A stretch of 11,328 bases of DNA, taken from NCBI GenBank assembly GCA_902797495.1, contig CADBTH010000108.1, forward strand, positions 1-11,328, in the 5' to 3' direction. Numbering within the stretch: position 1 is the first letter of the stretch; the number at the start of each line of letters is the position of its first letter. This document shows, one piece after another, positions 5,560 to 11,328 of the stretch. The notes beneath the pieces are model-generated. The model was not told the DNA's origin and searched no databases. It saw only the letters and a program-made list of their open reading frames with translations. Both the position numbers and the translations under genes were made by a program. The stretch comes from an uncultured Ruminococcus sp. Lineage in GTDB: Bacteria > Bacillota > Clostridia > Oscillospirales > CAG-272.

Positions 5560-7689
5560 TCAGCCGGATATCAGAGCCTTCAGTTCCTTGAGATCGAGGA
5601 AGTTGATAGCTCCGTCGCCGTTCAGATCAGAGTTCTGCGGAACGATCTGGTCGATATCGACGGCGCTCGAGATGAACTTTTTAAGAAGGGTGATATCCTT
5701 CATGTTTGCAACTCCGTCGCCGTTGACGTCGCCGCGAATAACGCCGACGTCGGATACGCGTACGGTTCCGTTCACATAGGTGACGGGAGACTGCAGCGAT
5801 TCCGCGTAAACGTCGACCGCGTCGTCCGTCGGAGCGTACACTCCGAAGACTCCGACGGTGTAATCGCCGTCCGCGTCAGCGGGTACCGTGAACTCAAGAG
5901 TCAGAAGACGGCCGTCGGCATCCGTGTTCTCAAGATCGCCGTTCTCGACGTACCACACGAGAGCCCGAACGTCGCCGTACGGGATGCCCGCGTCCTCAAA
6001 ATACGCCTTCACCGTGCCGTTCGACGCGGGATCGATCGCGAGAGACGAACTTCTCGTCGCGCCGGATACGGGGTAAACGTCTCCGCACGCAGTCGCCGAA
6101 TTCAGAGTCAGCGCCTTCGGATAGTAGATCACGAAGCTCTGCGCGAAGATGCCCGGGTTGTTCTTCAGGGATACGTCGACCGTCGCCGTACCGCCGGGAG
6201 TCGTTTTTGCAGTTCCCGCGCTGACGACGGGGTCGGTCAGAACGGAGACCGTCTCCTCTTCATACGCGTCGCACCTCGTGCAGTTTCTCCTCTTGAGTCC
6301 GCTCTCGGACGCGGTGGGAACTCTGACGAACGTCCACGCGCCCCATGCGTGACCGAGAGGAGCGGTGTAGTCGTCATTGTAGCTGTCGCCGCAAACCGTG
6401 CAGGTGTGAGTCGTGTAACCCTGCTCCGTGCAGGTCGGAGGCGTTACCGTCACCGAGCCGTGCGGATGCGGGATATTGTATTCTGCGGAATAACCGTTAG
6501 AGTCGCTCGAAATGCCCGCGAAATTCCTGTCTTCAAAATCTTCAAAATAGTTGTTTCCGTTGCCGGTGATCTTCAAATTGTCGATTCCGACGTCGTTGCC
6601 CGGTTTGCCGACCCAGTACGCCTTGATCGCGGTCGAAACCTTGCCGATCCTGTATCCGTCGACCCATATCTCAGTCCCCGTTCCGTCCGTGCCGTCCATC
6701 ACGACGTGATGCCAGTCGCCGTCCCAGGTATAGGAGAGAGTGGTCGAGCCGACGCCGATCTTCCCGTCGCCGAATATGGGGTCGTTTCCGTTGTATGAGC
6801 GCGGGTCAACGTTCTGCGCAGGGACTTTCACGTCGAGCTCCCACTTCGCATAGTTCCCGTTGAGACCGTACAAAAGATTATACTGATGAGAGGAGTCCCA
6901 GAACCAGTAATACGATCCGAGGTCGTGCTCGTAATGGGTGGTGCCGGATGAGCCCGCACAGTCGACAATGTATCCGCCCGAGTTCGGGGAAGGTCCGGGA
7001 ACGCCGTAATTGGGGTCGCACATCTGCCACAGACCGTCCTCAAAATCTTCGTAATATATCAGGTCGCCGTGAGCAAGGTTTGCGCCGGCGCTCTCATATA
7101 CCGCAATATTGTCGATCGCAATATTGTGACATCCGACGCACCAGAATCTGCCGACTACGGCGTCGGAGCCCGCAACCACCGAGCTGTTAGCGGATAAGAG
7201 CTGGCCGTCGACAGCCATAACGGAACCTGCGGACGTGCCGTAGATCGAGTATACCGCGACATGGTGCCATTCGCCGACGCTCCACGGGGTGTTCAGCGAA
7301 ATATTCACTCCGCCCACGCCGATCTTGCTCTCCGCCATATTCAAGGTGATGAATCCGTCGTAAGCCCACTTGTTCATATAAGCGTCCGACGAGAGCGCGC
7401 AGATATCAGCCTCGAGCACGCAGTTCCCGATATAGCTCGGGTCGAAAACTCCGTGGTCGGAATTCGTGCAGAAGTAGAGCCTCTCGTCGCGAACGACGCC
7501 GTCAATATACTTGTCCTCTTCCGCGAAGCAGTAGACCTTTCCTCCGCCCTCAACGACGTCGTAAGCGACGACGTTCCTTCCTTCGTGATAATCGCATTCT
7601 CTTCCCGCGCCGACGCCGAGCGTAAAGACGGATACCGTCATGATCAGCGAGAGTATGAGCGACAGCATGATCTTCGCCGTTTTTTTCAT
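5560..7689 (-). CDS. Secreted protein: signal peptide, two LamG-like domains, Cys module, cohesin-like domain, C-terminal dockerin
   Basis: 709 residues, predicted secreted. Residues 1-28 are a signal peptide (KK, then a long Leu/Ile/Val core, ending near GVGAG). Residues 30-200 and 211-390 are two concanavalin-A/LamG-like jelly rolls. Both have a WHHV strand (GEWHHVAVYS, GDWHHVVMDG), a VDG turn and an IDN strand, and each is followed by an EDFED segment. Residues 413-483 hold a Cys-rich module (CTEQGYTTHTCTVCG ... LGHAW ... CTRC) also seen in the neighbouring giant gene. Residues 487-646 resemble a cohesin fold (GGTATVDVSLKNNPGIFAQS, then LTLEFTVPADADGDYTVGV). Residues 652-709 are a type I dockerin with two EF-like loops, DVNGDGVANMKD and DLNGDGAINFLD. 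No catalytic enzyme domain is recognisable. The ATG follows AAGGAG by 9 nt. It has its own promoter at 7740-7768 and is separated from the upstream gene by a terminator. Likely role: cell-surface or extracellular binding or scaffold protein. Domain calls come from reading motifs; the cohesin is the least certain. Confidence 0.9.
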   Translation of the reverse strand: MKKTAKIMLSLILSLIMTVSVFTLGVGAGRECDYHEGRNVVAYDVVEGGGKVYCFAEEDKYIDGVVRDERLYFCTNSDHGVFDPSYIGNCVLEADICALSSDAYMNKWAYDGFITLNMAESKIGVGGVNISLNTPWSVGEWHHVAVYSIYGTSAGSVMAVDGQLLSANSSVVAGSDAVVGRFWCVGCHNIAIDNIAVYESAGANLAHGDLIYYEDFEDGLWQMCDPNYGVPGPSPNSGGYIVDCAGSSGTTHYEHDLGSYYWFWDSSHQYNLLYGLNGNYAKWELDVKVPAQNVDPRSYNGNDPIFGDGKIGVGSTTLSYTWDGDWHHVVMDGTDGTGTEIWVDGYRIGKVSTAIKAYWVGKPGNDVGIDNLKITGNGNNYFEDFEDRNFAGISSDSNGYSAEYNIPHPHGSVTVTPPTCTEQGYTTHTCTVCGDSYNDDYTAPLGHAWGAWTFVRVPTASESGLKRRNCTRCDAYEEETVSVLTDPVVSAGTAKTTPGGTATVDVSLKNNPGIFAQSFVIYYPKALTLNSATACGDVYPVSGATRSSSLAIDPASNGTVKAYFEDAGIPYGDVRALVWYVENGDLENTDADGRLLTLEFTVPADADGDYTVGVFGVYAPTDDAVDVYAESLQSPVTYVNGTVRVSDVGVIRGDVNGDGVANMKDITLLKKFISSAVDIDQIVPQNSDLNGDGAINFLDLKELKALISG
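5563..5736 (-). other. Type I dockerin domain of the 709-residue protein
   Basis: C-terminal pair of calcium-binding F-hand segments. Loop one, DVNGDGVANMKD, and loop two, DLNGDGAINFLD, keep all expected acidic/Asn ligands at positions 1, 3, 5, 9 and 12. The residues at positions 10-11, which usually guide cohesin choice, are MK in the first segment and FL in the second. Confidence 0.93.
5752..6231 (-). other. Cohesin-like domain of the 709-residue protein
   Basis: About 160 residues immediately before the dockerin. The N-terminal strand pattern (AGTAKTTPGGTATVDVSLKN, then NPGIFAQSFVIYYP and LTLNSA) and the later LLTLEFTVPADADGDYTVGV with a terminal NGTVRV strand fit the cohesin / carbohydrate-binding beta-sandwich superfamily. 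The call rests on motif resemblance; a related non-cohesin beta-sandwich is possible. Confidence 0.7.
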
Positions 7690-7739
7690 AGTAAGTTCTC
7701 CTTGAGTGAAATCAGAAGGGGATATACCTATACATTTTA

Positions 7740-7768
7740 ATTTTATATTAATAATTCAGATCTGTCAA
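7740..7768 (-). promoter_or_regulatory. Predicted sigma-A promoter of the 709-residue protein gene
   Basis: On the minus strand a perfect TTGACA (7768-7763) is followed after exactly 17 nt by TAAAAT (7745-7740). The predicted start near 7733 gives a 5' leader of about 45 nt with an AAGGAG ribosome site. It lies in the AT-rich gap just after the terminator of the preceding gene, so the 709-residue gene appears to be an independent transcription unit. Confidence 0.8.
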
Positions 7769-7788
7769 CCATTTTCTTCATTATATAT

Positions 7789-7820
7789 AAAAAACGGCGG
7801 ATGCTTTCGCATCCGCCGTT
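7789..7820 (-). terminator. Intrinsic terminator after the 77-residue gene
   Basis: Perfect 12-bp GC-rich stem (arms 7793-7804 and 7809-7820). Read on the minus strand it has a GAAA tetraloop, and a run of six T residues follows, then TATATA. It lies 11 nt after the stop of the 77-residue gene and ends that unit before the next promoter. On the plus strand the stem is followed by CCC, so it is effectively one-directional. Confidence 0.93.
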
Positions 7821-7831
7821 CCCATTATGGT

Positions 7832-8065
7832 TTATGAACCGAACAAAGCGTTGTCCGCGCTCGGAACGTAGTAACAGATACCGTAGGAACCGTCTGTCGC
7901 TTTGAAGCGGCATCCCGTGACCTGCGTTGTGAATACCGGCATACCGCCGATATATACCACACACTGTCCCTGAGTTGCCCTCGCGTCAGATGCGCAAGCC
8001 GCAATGTTCTCTGCCACTTCGAATGAATCGAAGACCATTTGAGGCTTTGAATATGTCTTTTTCAT
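7832..8065 (-). CDS. Small Cys-containing protein with leader-like N-terminus, function unknown
   Basis: 77 residues. The coding call is strong: the ATG lies 8 nt after a perfect AGGAGG, the frame fits the 31-nt gap after the large upstream gene, and a textbook terminator follows 11 nt after the stop. The N-terminus, MKKTYSKPQMVFDSFEVAEN then IAAC, is polar and charged with no hydrophobic signal core. It resembles the short KKxYxKPxxxFExF...IA(A)C openings I associate with small clostridial proteins. The rest is Gly/Thr/Tyr-rich with four cysteines (24, 35, 52, 64), for example GQCVVYIGG, TGCRFK and YGICYYVP. No known enzyme or binding domain is visible. A peptide precursor with a leader and a Cys-containing core is one reading, but no modification enzyme, protease or transporter gene is present in the window. 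A small disulfide-bonded surface or cytoplasmic protein is equally possible. Probably cotranscribed with the large dockerin gene. Confidence 0.82.
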   Translation of the reverse strand: MKKTYSKPQMVFDSFEVAENIAACASDARATQGQCVVYIGGMPVFTTQVTGCRFKATDGSYGICYYVPSADNALFGS

Positions 8066-8073
8066 ATTAACTT

Positions 8074-8092
8074 CCTCCTATTTTCTCCTATT
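8074..8092 (-). promoter_or_regulatory. Tandem AATAGGAG ribosome-site-like repeats before the 77-residue gene
   Basis: In the 31-nt gap after the large gene, AATAGGAG occurs twice exactly 10 nt apart on the minus strand (8092-8085 and 8082-8075). The second copy runs into the AGGAGG (8079-8074) that lies 8 nt from the ATG. The first copy leads to no start codon of its own. It may be a standby ribosome site or only a local duplication. Confidence 0.6.
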
Positions 8093-8096
8093 CATT

Positions 8097-11000
8097 TCAG
8101 CCCACGATCGAGCTTATGATACCGGGGAGGTCTCTGAGGTTGACCGCGCCGCTTTCGTCGACGTCCGCCGCCTGCATATCATACTTGGAAAGCTGTTCGC
8201 TTCCCGCGAGGTGCTTCTTGAGAAGAGCCACGTCCTTCATGTTGACGACTCCGTCTCCGTTCACGTCGCCCGCGATCACGTTGACTCCGTAGATCTCTGC
8301 GAGGACTTCCCAAGCCTCTCTCTCGTTGCCTGCCGCAAGGTTGACGCCGGGCGTTGCAACGGTTGTCGCACCGCTCGAGATCTTGACGTCTGTGAGCGAG
8401 ATCACGCCGTCAGCAGCTGCATTTGTGATCGTGATCGTGCCGGTTGTGTACTTACCGCTCTCGCTGTCAAGAGTCCATGTGAGGTCACTCGTGACGTCAT
8501 AGAACATATCTGTTGCGGAAGCTACCGTGATCGTCTTTGTCTTTCCGCCGGTGAGGAACGTCAGCTCGGATGCTCCGCCGTGCGCGACCTTTGCTCCGAT
8601 CGCTACCTTATCCGGTACCGTCGCGGACGTCAGCTTGAAGGTTACCGCCTTGCCGTGATCGAGCATTACTTCGTTGTTAGCGCCGACCTGCTTATACTGT
8701 GTTGCAATATCGGTCGTCTCTCTGTGGAGGTCGCTCGCGTCGATGAAGAGCGTACCGCTAGCGCTCTGTTCGTCGACGAGATTTCTTCTCAGATTGAGGA
8801 ACTTGGGATCGTACTCGTTATTAGCCTTGTACTGTGCGGCCGCCTCGGCGTTCGTTCCGAGAGGATTGTAAATTCTGACGCCGTCGAAGTAGAAGTCTGA
8901 ATAACCGAGTCCGGCGTGGTCGAACCATGAGCTGTAAGTTACCATGATCTTGACGGAGTAGTTGCCGAATCCGAGGTTGTTGTACTCAAGAACGGGTATC
9001 TGATACATTTCGGGAGTCGTCGTGCCTATGGGCGCGGGCGACCATTTTCCGCCGCTGTACGTGTATCCGTAGTAGTTGTCGACCATGTCGCTTACGACTA
9101 CGTTGCCCGTTGCCGTATCGGTAACTTCAACGAATATGACTGTCGTCGTCATGCCCGTTGCGGAGAATACCGAGAAGCCGGAGCCCTGGAACGTGAAGGA
9201 AACCGTAGGCATCCATGCTTCGGAAGCGTATGTCGGATCCATATTGGCCTCGGCAACTCTTACCTTTCTTGCAGAACCTGCGCTGTAGGTGTAATAAGAA
9301 TTGTTGCCGCTGTTGTATCCGTACGTCGCGTTCGTCGCGGAGTACATATCCTCGAACATATAGTTGATGTTGTCAGCGCTGCCGACAGTCTCCCAGTTTG
9401 CACCGCGGTTGCCGTTCGTGTACGTGATGAATCCCGCGGTGTCTTCGTAGTAGATCGTCGTTGCGGGAATGATCTTGACCGCCGCGTACATATGCGCGCC
9501 GATGTGATCTACCGTTGCGCCGTAGTAAACCGTCTCGACGGTCTCGTACTTGGCGTTTGCGTTCGGTGTGAAGGAGATCGCGCCGTTTGCATACGCTACG
9601 GAACCGTTCGTGACCGCTACGGGAGTTGCGTACGTTACCTGATTGTTCTTATAGAATACGTTGTTCGTGGAAGCTCCGTTGAGGTCGTCCGTGATACCTT
9701 CGAGCGTAACGCCGACTCTGTCTGTCCAGTGGTCGTTCGTTCTGATCGGTACGGACGAGAAGCCCTGACCGAAGTCGATGACTGCGAAGTCGTCGACGAG
9801 GTCCGTGTCGATGGCGTTGACCGCTACCTTCTTATATGCGTAGTAAGTCGTGCCGTTTACGTCGACCGCGTTCGAAGCGAGAGCCTCGTCTGCAGTAATC
9901 GCGTTGGTATCGTCTACGTTTACGTAAGGAGCGTAGCTTACGCCGTCGCTGTAAACAGTTACGTTGACCGTTGTGCCGCCGGATGCGAGGATGTGTCCTT
10001 CACCTGCCGTGCAGCGGTCGATGAGGATGTACTCATTTCCTGCTACGATCTCATTTGCTACCTGATAGATGGTGATCGGATCGCCGGAGGCTGTCGAGTA
10101 ACCTTCTCCGCTGCCCGTTCCGAGAGCTCTGCCCTCGTACTCGCCGCAAACGGAGCATATTCTGCGCTCGTGACCGTCAAGGCCGCCTGCAACGTAATCC
10201 GTTACCCATGCGCTCCATGTGTGGCCTGCTGCCGCCGTGGGATTTCTGGTCTCAGTGTGAGAGTGGTCGTACGAGCAGACGTATACGTCGTATCCGCCTT
10301 CCGTGCACGTCGGCTGTACGGTGTGATCGAGCTGATAATCGTGAGCCGTCGGGTCGATCGGGATGACCTCTGTCCTTGTATGGCTCGAGTCTCTCGTACA
10401 TGTGTACGTCATAACGCCTTCCGCCGAACACGTTGCCGGAGTCGTTACCGTGCCGTTGTCCCAGTCGTGACCGAGAGCGGCTTCTCCCGCTTCGGTGTAC
10501 GTATCGCCGCAGCGCGAGCACGTGTAAGTCGTGTAACCTGCTTCGGTACACGTAGGAGCAGTTACAACCGCAACGTAGTCGTGGCCGAGAGCCGCTACAG
10601 GCTCTGTGTACGTGTGGCTGCTGTCATTCTGACATGTGTAAGTCTTTACGCCCGCCTCGGTACACGTAGGCTGAGTCGTTATTGTGCCGTTGTCCCAGTT
10701 GTGACCGGTTGCCGCGATGATCCAGGAGTCCTCTGCGATCTCGGTTGTTCCCGCAGCGTCGCTGAAGAACTTGCCGCATCTCGAGCAGGACCAGTATGCG
10801 CTGTTACCTGCTTCGGTACATGTTGCAGCGACTGCCGGATGAGCGGTAAGGTCGTGGCCGAGTGCCGCAACAGCTTCCGTATATGTATGGCTGCTGTCAT
10901 TCTGACATGTGTAAGTCTTTACGCCCGCCTCGGTACACGTAGGCTGAGTCGTTATTGTTCCGGCATCCCAGTTGTGACCTGTTGCCGCGATGACCCAGGA

Positions 11001-11328
11001 GTTCTCAGCGATCTCGGTCGTGCCTGCCGCGTCGCTGAAGAACTTGCCGCAGACCGTGCATTCCCAGTATGCGGAGTTACCCGCTTCGGTACACGTTGCA
11101 GCGACTGCCGCGTGAGGTGTGAGCGTATGAGCGGGTTTCGCGCTGATCGTCACCTTGCCGTACATGTATGCGCCGAGGTGATCGATCTGTGCTACGTAGT
11201 AGAAGTCTTCAGCCGCCGCGAACGCTGCGTTTGCAGCCGCCGTGAATGTGACAGCTCCGTTCGACAGAGTTGCCGTGCCGTTCGTGAGGGCTACGCTGTT
11301 GCCCATCGTTGCCGCCGCCGCGTTGGAA
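8097..11328 (-). CDS. Giant repeat-rich extracellular protein with C-terminal dockerin, N-terminus outside window
   Basis: At least 1076 codons are open to the right edge, so the N-terminus and any signal peptide are missing. The Met codon at 11304-11306 is internal: the frame runs on upstream (SNAAAAT) and that Met sits inside a module repeated later. Order, counting from that Met: a partial beta module A (to 58); a Cys-rich repeat block (60-390); a linker and beta domain (410-550); a second module A (555-615, with VDHIGAHMYAAVKI); an Asn/Tyr/Thr-rich beta-sandwich-like region (616-817, ending SDFYFDGVRIYNPLG); another beta domain (848-980); and a type I dockerin (1012-1069, loops DVNGDGVVNMKD and DVDESGAVNLRD). 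The composition (Thr, Asn, Gly, Tyr, few Lys) is typical of a secreted surface protein. No glycoside hydrolase or peptidase motif is evident. The 77-residue gene begins 31 nt downstream, so the two are probably cotranscribed; any promoter is outside the window. Confidence 0.9.
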   Translation of the reverse strand, partial: SNAAAATMGNSVALTNGTATLSNGAVTFTAAANAAFAAAEDFYYVAQIDHLGAYMYGKVTISAKPAHTLTPHAAVAATCTEAGNSAYWECTVCGKFFSDAAGTTEIAENSWVIAATGHNWDAGTITTQPTCTEAGVKTYTCQNDSSHTYTEAVAALGHDLTAHPAVAATCTEAGNSAYWSCSRCGKFFSDAAGTTEIAEDSWIIAATGHNWDNGTITTQPTCTEAGVKTYTCQNDSSHTYTEPVAALGHDYVAVVTAPTCTEAGYTTYTCSRCGDTYTEAGEAALGHDWDNGTVTTPATCSAEGVMTYTCTRDSSHTRTEVIPIDPTAHDYQLDHTVQPTCTEGGYDVYVCSYDHSHTETRNPTAAAGHTWSAWVTDYVAGGLDGHERRICSVCGEYEGRALGTGSGEGYSTASGDPITIYQVANEIVAGNEYILIDRCTAGEGHILASGGTTVNVTVYSDGVSYAPYVNVDDTNAITADEALASNAVDVNGTTYYAYKKVAVNAIDTDLVDDFAVIDFGQGFSSVPIRTNDHWTDRVGVTLEGITDDLNGASTNNVFYKNNQVTYATPVAVTNGSVAYANGAISFTPNANAKYETVETVYYGATVDHIGAHMYAAVKIIPATTIYYEDTAGFITYTNGNRGANWETVGSADNINYMFEDMYSATNATYGYNSGNNSYYTYSAGSARKVRVAEANMDPTYASEAWMPTVSFTFQGSGFSVFSATGMTTTVIFVEVTDTATGNVVVSDMVDNYYGYTYSGGKWSPAPIGTTTPEMYQIPVLEYNNLGFGNYSVKIMVTYSSWFDHAGLGYSDFYFDGVRIYNPLGTNAEAAAQYKANNEYDPKFLNLRRNLVDEQSASGTLFIDASDLHRETTDIATQYKQVGANNEVMLDHGKAVTFKLTSATVPDKVAIGAKVAHGGASELTFLTGGKTKTITVASATDMFYDVTSDLTWTLDSESGKYTTGTITITNAAADGVISLTDVKISSGATTVATPGVNLAAGNEREAWEVLAEIYGVNVIAGDVNGDGVVNMKDVALLKKHLAGSEQLSKYDMQAADVDESGAVNLRDLPGIISSIVG
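8100..8273 (-). other. Type I dockerin domain of the giant protein
   Basis: The first loop, DVNGDGVVNMKD followed by VALLKKHLAG, is canonical. In the second loop, DVDESGAVNLRD, Ser replaces Asp at loop position 5 but the other ligands are kept. Position 10-11 residues are MK and LR. The first segment is almost the same as in the 709-residue protein; the second differs. Confidence 0.92.
9462..9644 (-). repeat. Internal copy of module A (partner copy at 11133-11328)
   Basis: Protein-level duplication inside the giant gene. The stretch with TPVAVTNGSVAYANGAISFT and VYYGATVDHIGAHMYAAVKI matches the one at the right edge with NSVALTNGTATLSNGAVTFT and FYYVAQIDHLGAYMYGKVTI. The two copies flank the Cys-rich block and the 410-550 region. 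The right-edge copy is incomplete because the window ends inside it. Confidence 0.85.
10137..11129 (-). repeat. Array of about eight Cys-rich modules (CTEAG...C..C / C....H)
   Basis: Translated on the minus strand, 35- to 50-residue units start with P/A-TCTEAG, contain Y-x-C about 10 residues on, and end near GHxW, GHD or AHDY. The middle element alternates between C-x2-C-G (CTVCG, CSRCG, CSRCG, CSVCG) and C-x5-H (CQNDSSH twice, CTRDSSH, CSYDHSH). One unit of the same type lies in the 709-residue protein at 6241-6453. Regular Cys/His spacing suggests small metal-stabilised or disulfide-stabilised folds. Confidence 0.88.
10581..11126 (-). repeat. 273-bp direct tandem duplication (91 codons) within the Cys-rich array
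   Basis: Two adjacent copies, 10581-10853 and 10854-11126, in frame. A block of 71 identical bases occurs at 10615-10685 and again at 10888-10958. Each copy encodes one CxxC-type and one Cx5H-type module. The two copies are much closer to each other at DNA level than to the other units in the array, so this is the most recent expansion. Confidence 0.9.

Noticed and set aside
5389..6798. Long 469-codon plus-strand open frame opposite the 709-residue gene
   Set aside because: It is Arg/Val/Asp-rich with no recognisable domain, overlaps proC and crosses the proBAC terminator. It mirrors the codon bias of the well-supported minus-strand gene.
7743..7964. 73-codon minus-strand frame overlapping the 77-residue gene
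   Set aside because: It has no ribosome site, runs across the terminator stem, and is out of frame with the well-supported small gene.
10581..11126. CRISPR array or insertion sequence
   Set aside because: The repeats are 273 bp, adjacent and in frame inside a coding region, with no spacers, inverted ends or transposase.
11304..11306. Met codon as the true start of the giant protein
   Set aside because: The frame continues open to the window edge, there is no ribosome site or signal peptide, and the codon lies within a module that recurs at 9462-9644.
5560..11328. Cellulosomal glycoside hydrolase locus
   Set aside because: Dockerins invite this label, but no catalytic domain motif of a glycoside hydrolase, esterase or lyase can be seen in either secreted protein.

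Overview
The window looks like chromosome from a Gram-positive anaerobe of class Clostridia, probably an uncultured gut or rumen Ruminococcaceae/Oscillospirales-type organism. The evidence is the Firmicutes-type hrcA-grpE-dnaK order with a CIRCE operator, a DnaK that lacks the N-terminal insertion found in proteobacterial DnaK, moderately GC-rich genes between AT-rich intergenic DNA, strong AGGAGG-type ribosome sites, and a locus of secreted dockerin proteins. The genus cannot be fixed from the sequence.

Layout. (1) Positions 1-2555, minus strand: the class I heat-shock operon hrcA-grpE-dnaK, with dnaK running off the left edge. It has a sigma-A type promoter (2472-2500) and a near-perfect CIRCE (2433-2459). 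A second, degenerate CIRCE-like site lies about 96 bp further upstream. (2) Positions 2596-5547, plus strand: a complete proline operon proB-proA-proC, from its own promoter (2596-2624) to a strong intrinsic terminator (5516-5547). (3) Positions 5560-11328, minus strand: an accessory surface locus. It is read from a very large repeat-rich dockerin protein, cut off by the right edge, to a 77-residue Cys-containing small protein, then a terminator. A separately promoted 709-residue secreted protein follows, carrying two LamG-like domains, a Cys-rich module, a cohesin-like domain and a C-terminal dockerin.

How the genes work together. HrcA represses the chaperone operon through CIRCE; GrpE is the nucleotide exchange factor for DnaK. 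ProB, ProA and ProC take glutamate to proline in three enzymatic steps. The two large secreted proteins share a dockerin and the same Cys-rich repeat type. One also has a cohesin-like domain, so they could take part in a non-canonical cohesin-dockerin surface assembly. No recognisable catalytic glycoside hydrolase domain is visible in either, so they look more like adhesins, scaffolds or carbohydrate binders than enzymes.

The housekeeping part is ordinary. The most interesting material is the 5.6-11.3 kb locus: the cohesin-plus-dockerin architecture, the alternating CxxC / Cx5H repeat array with a recent 273-bp tandem duplication, and the small protein with a leader-like N-terminus between the two large genes.
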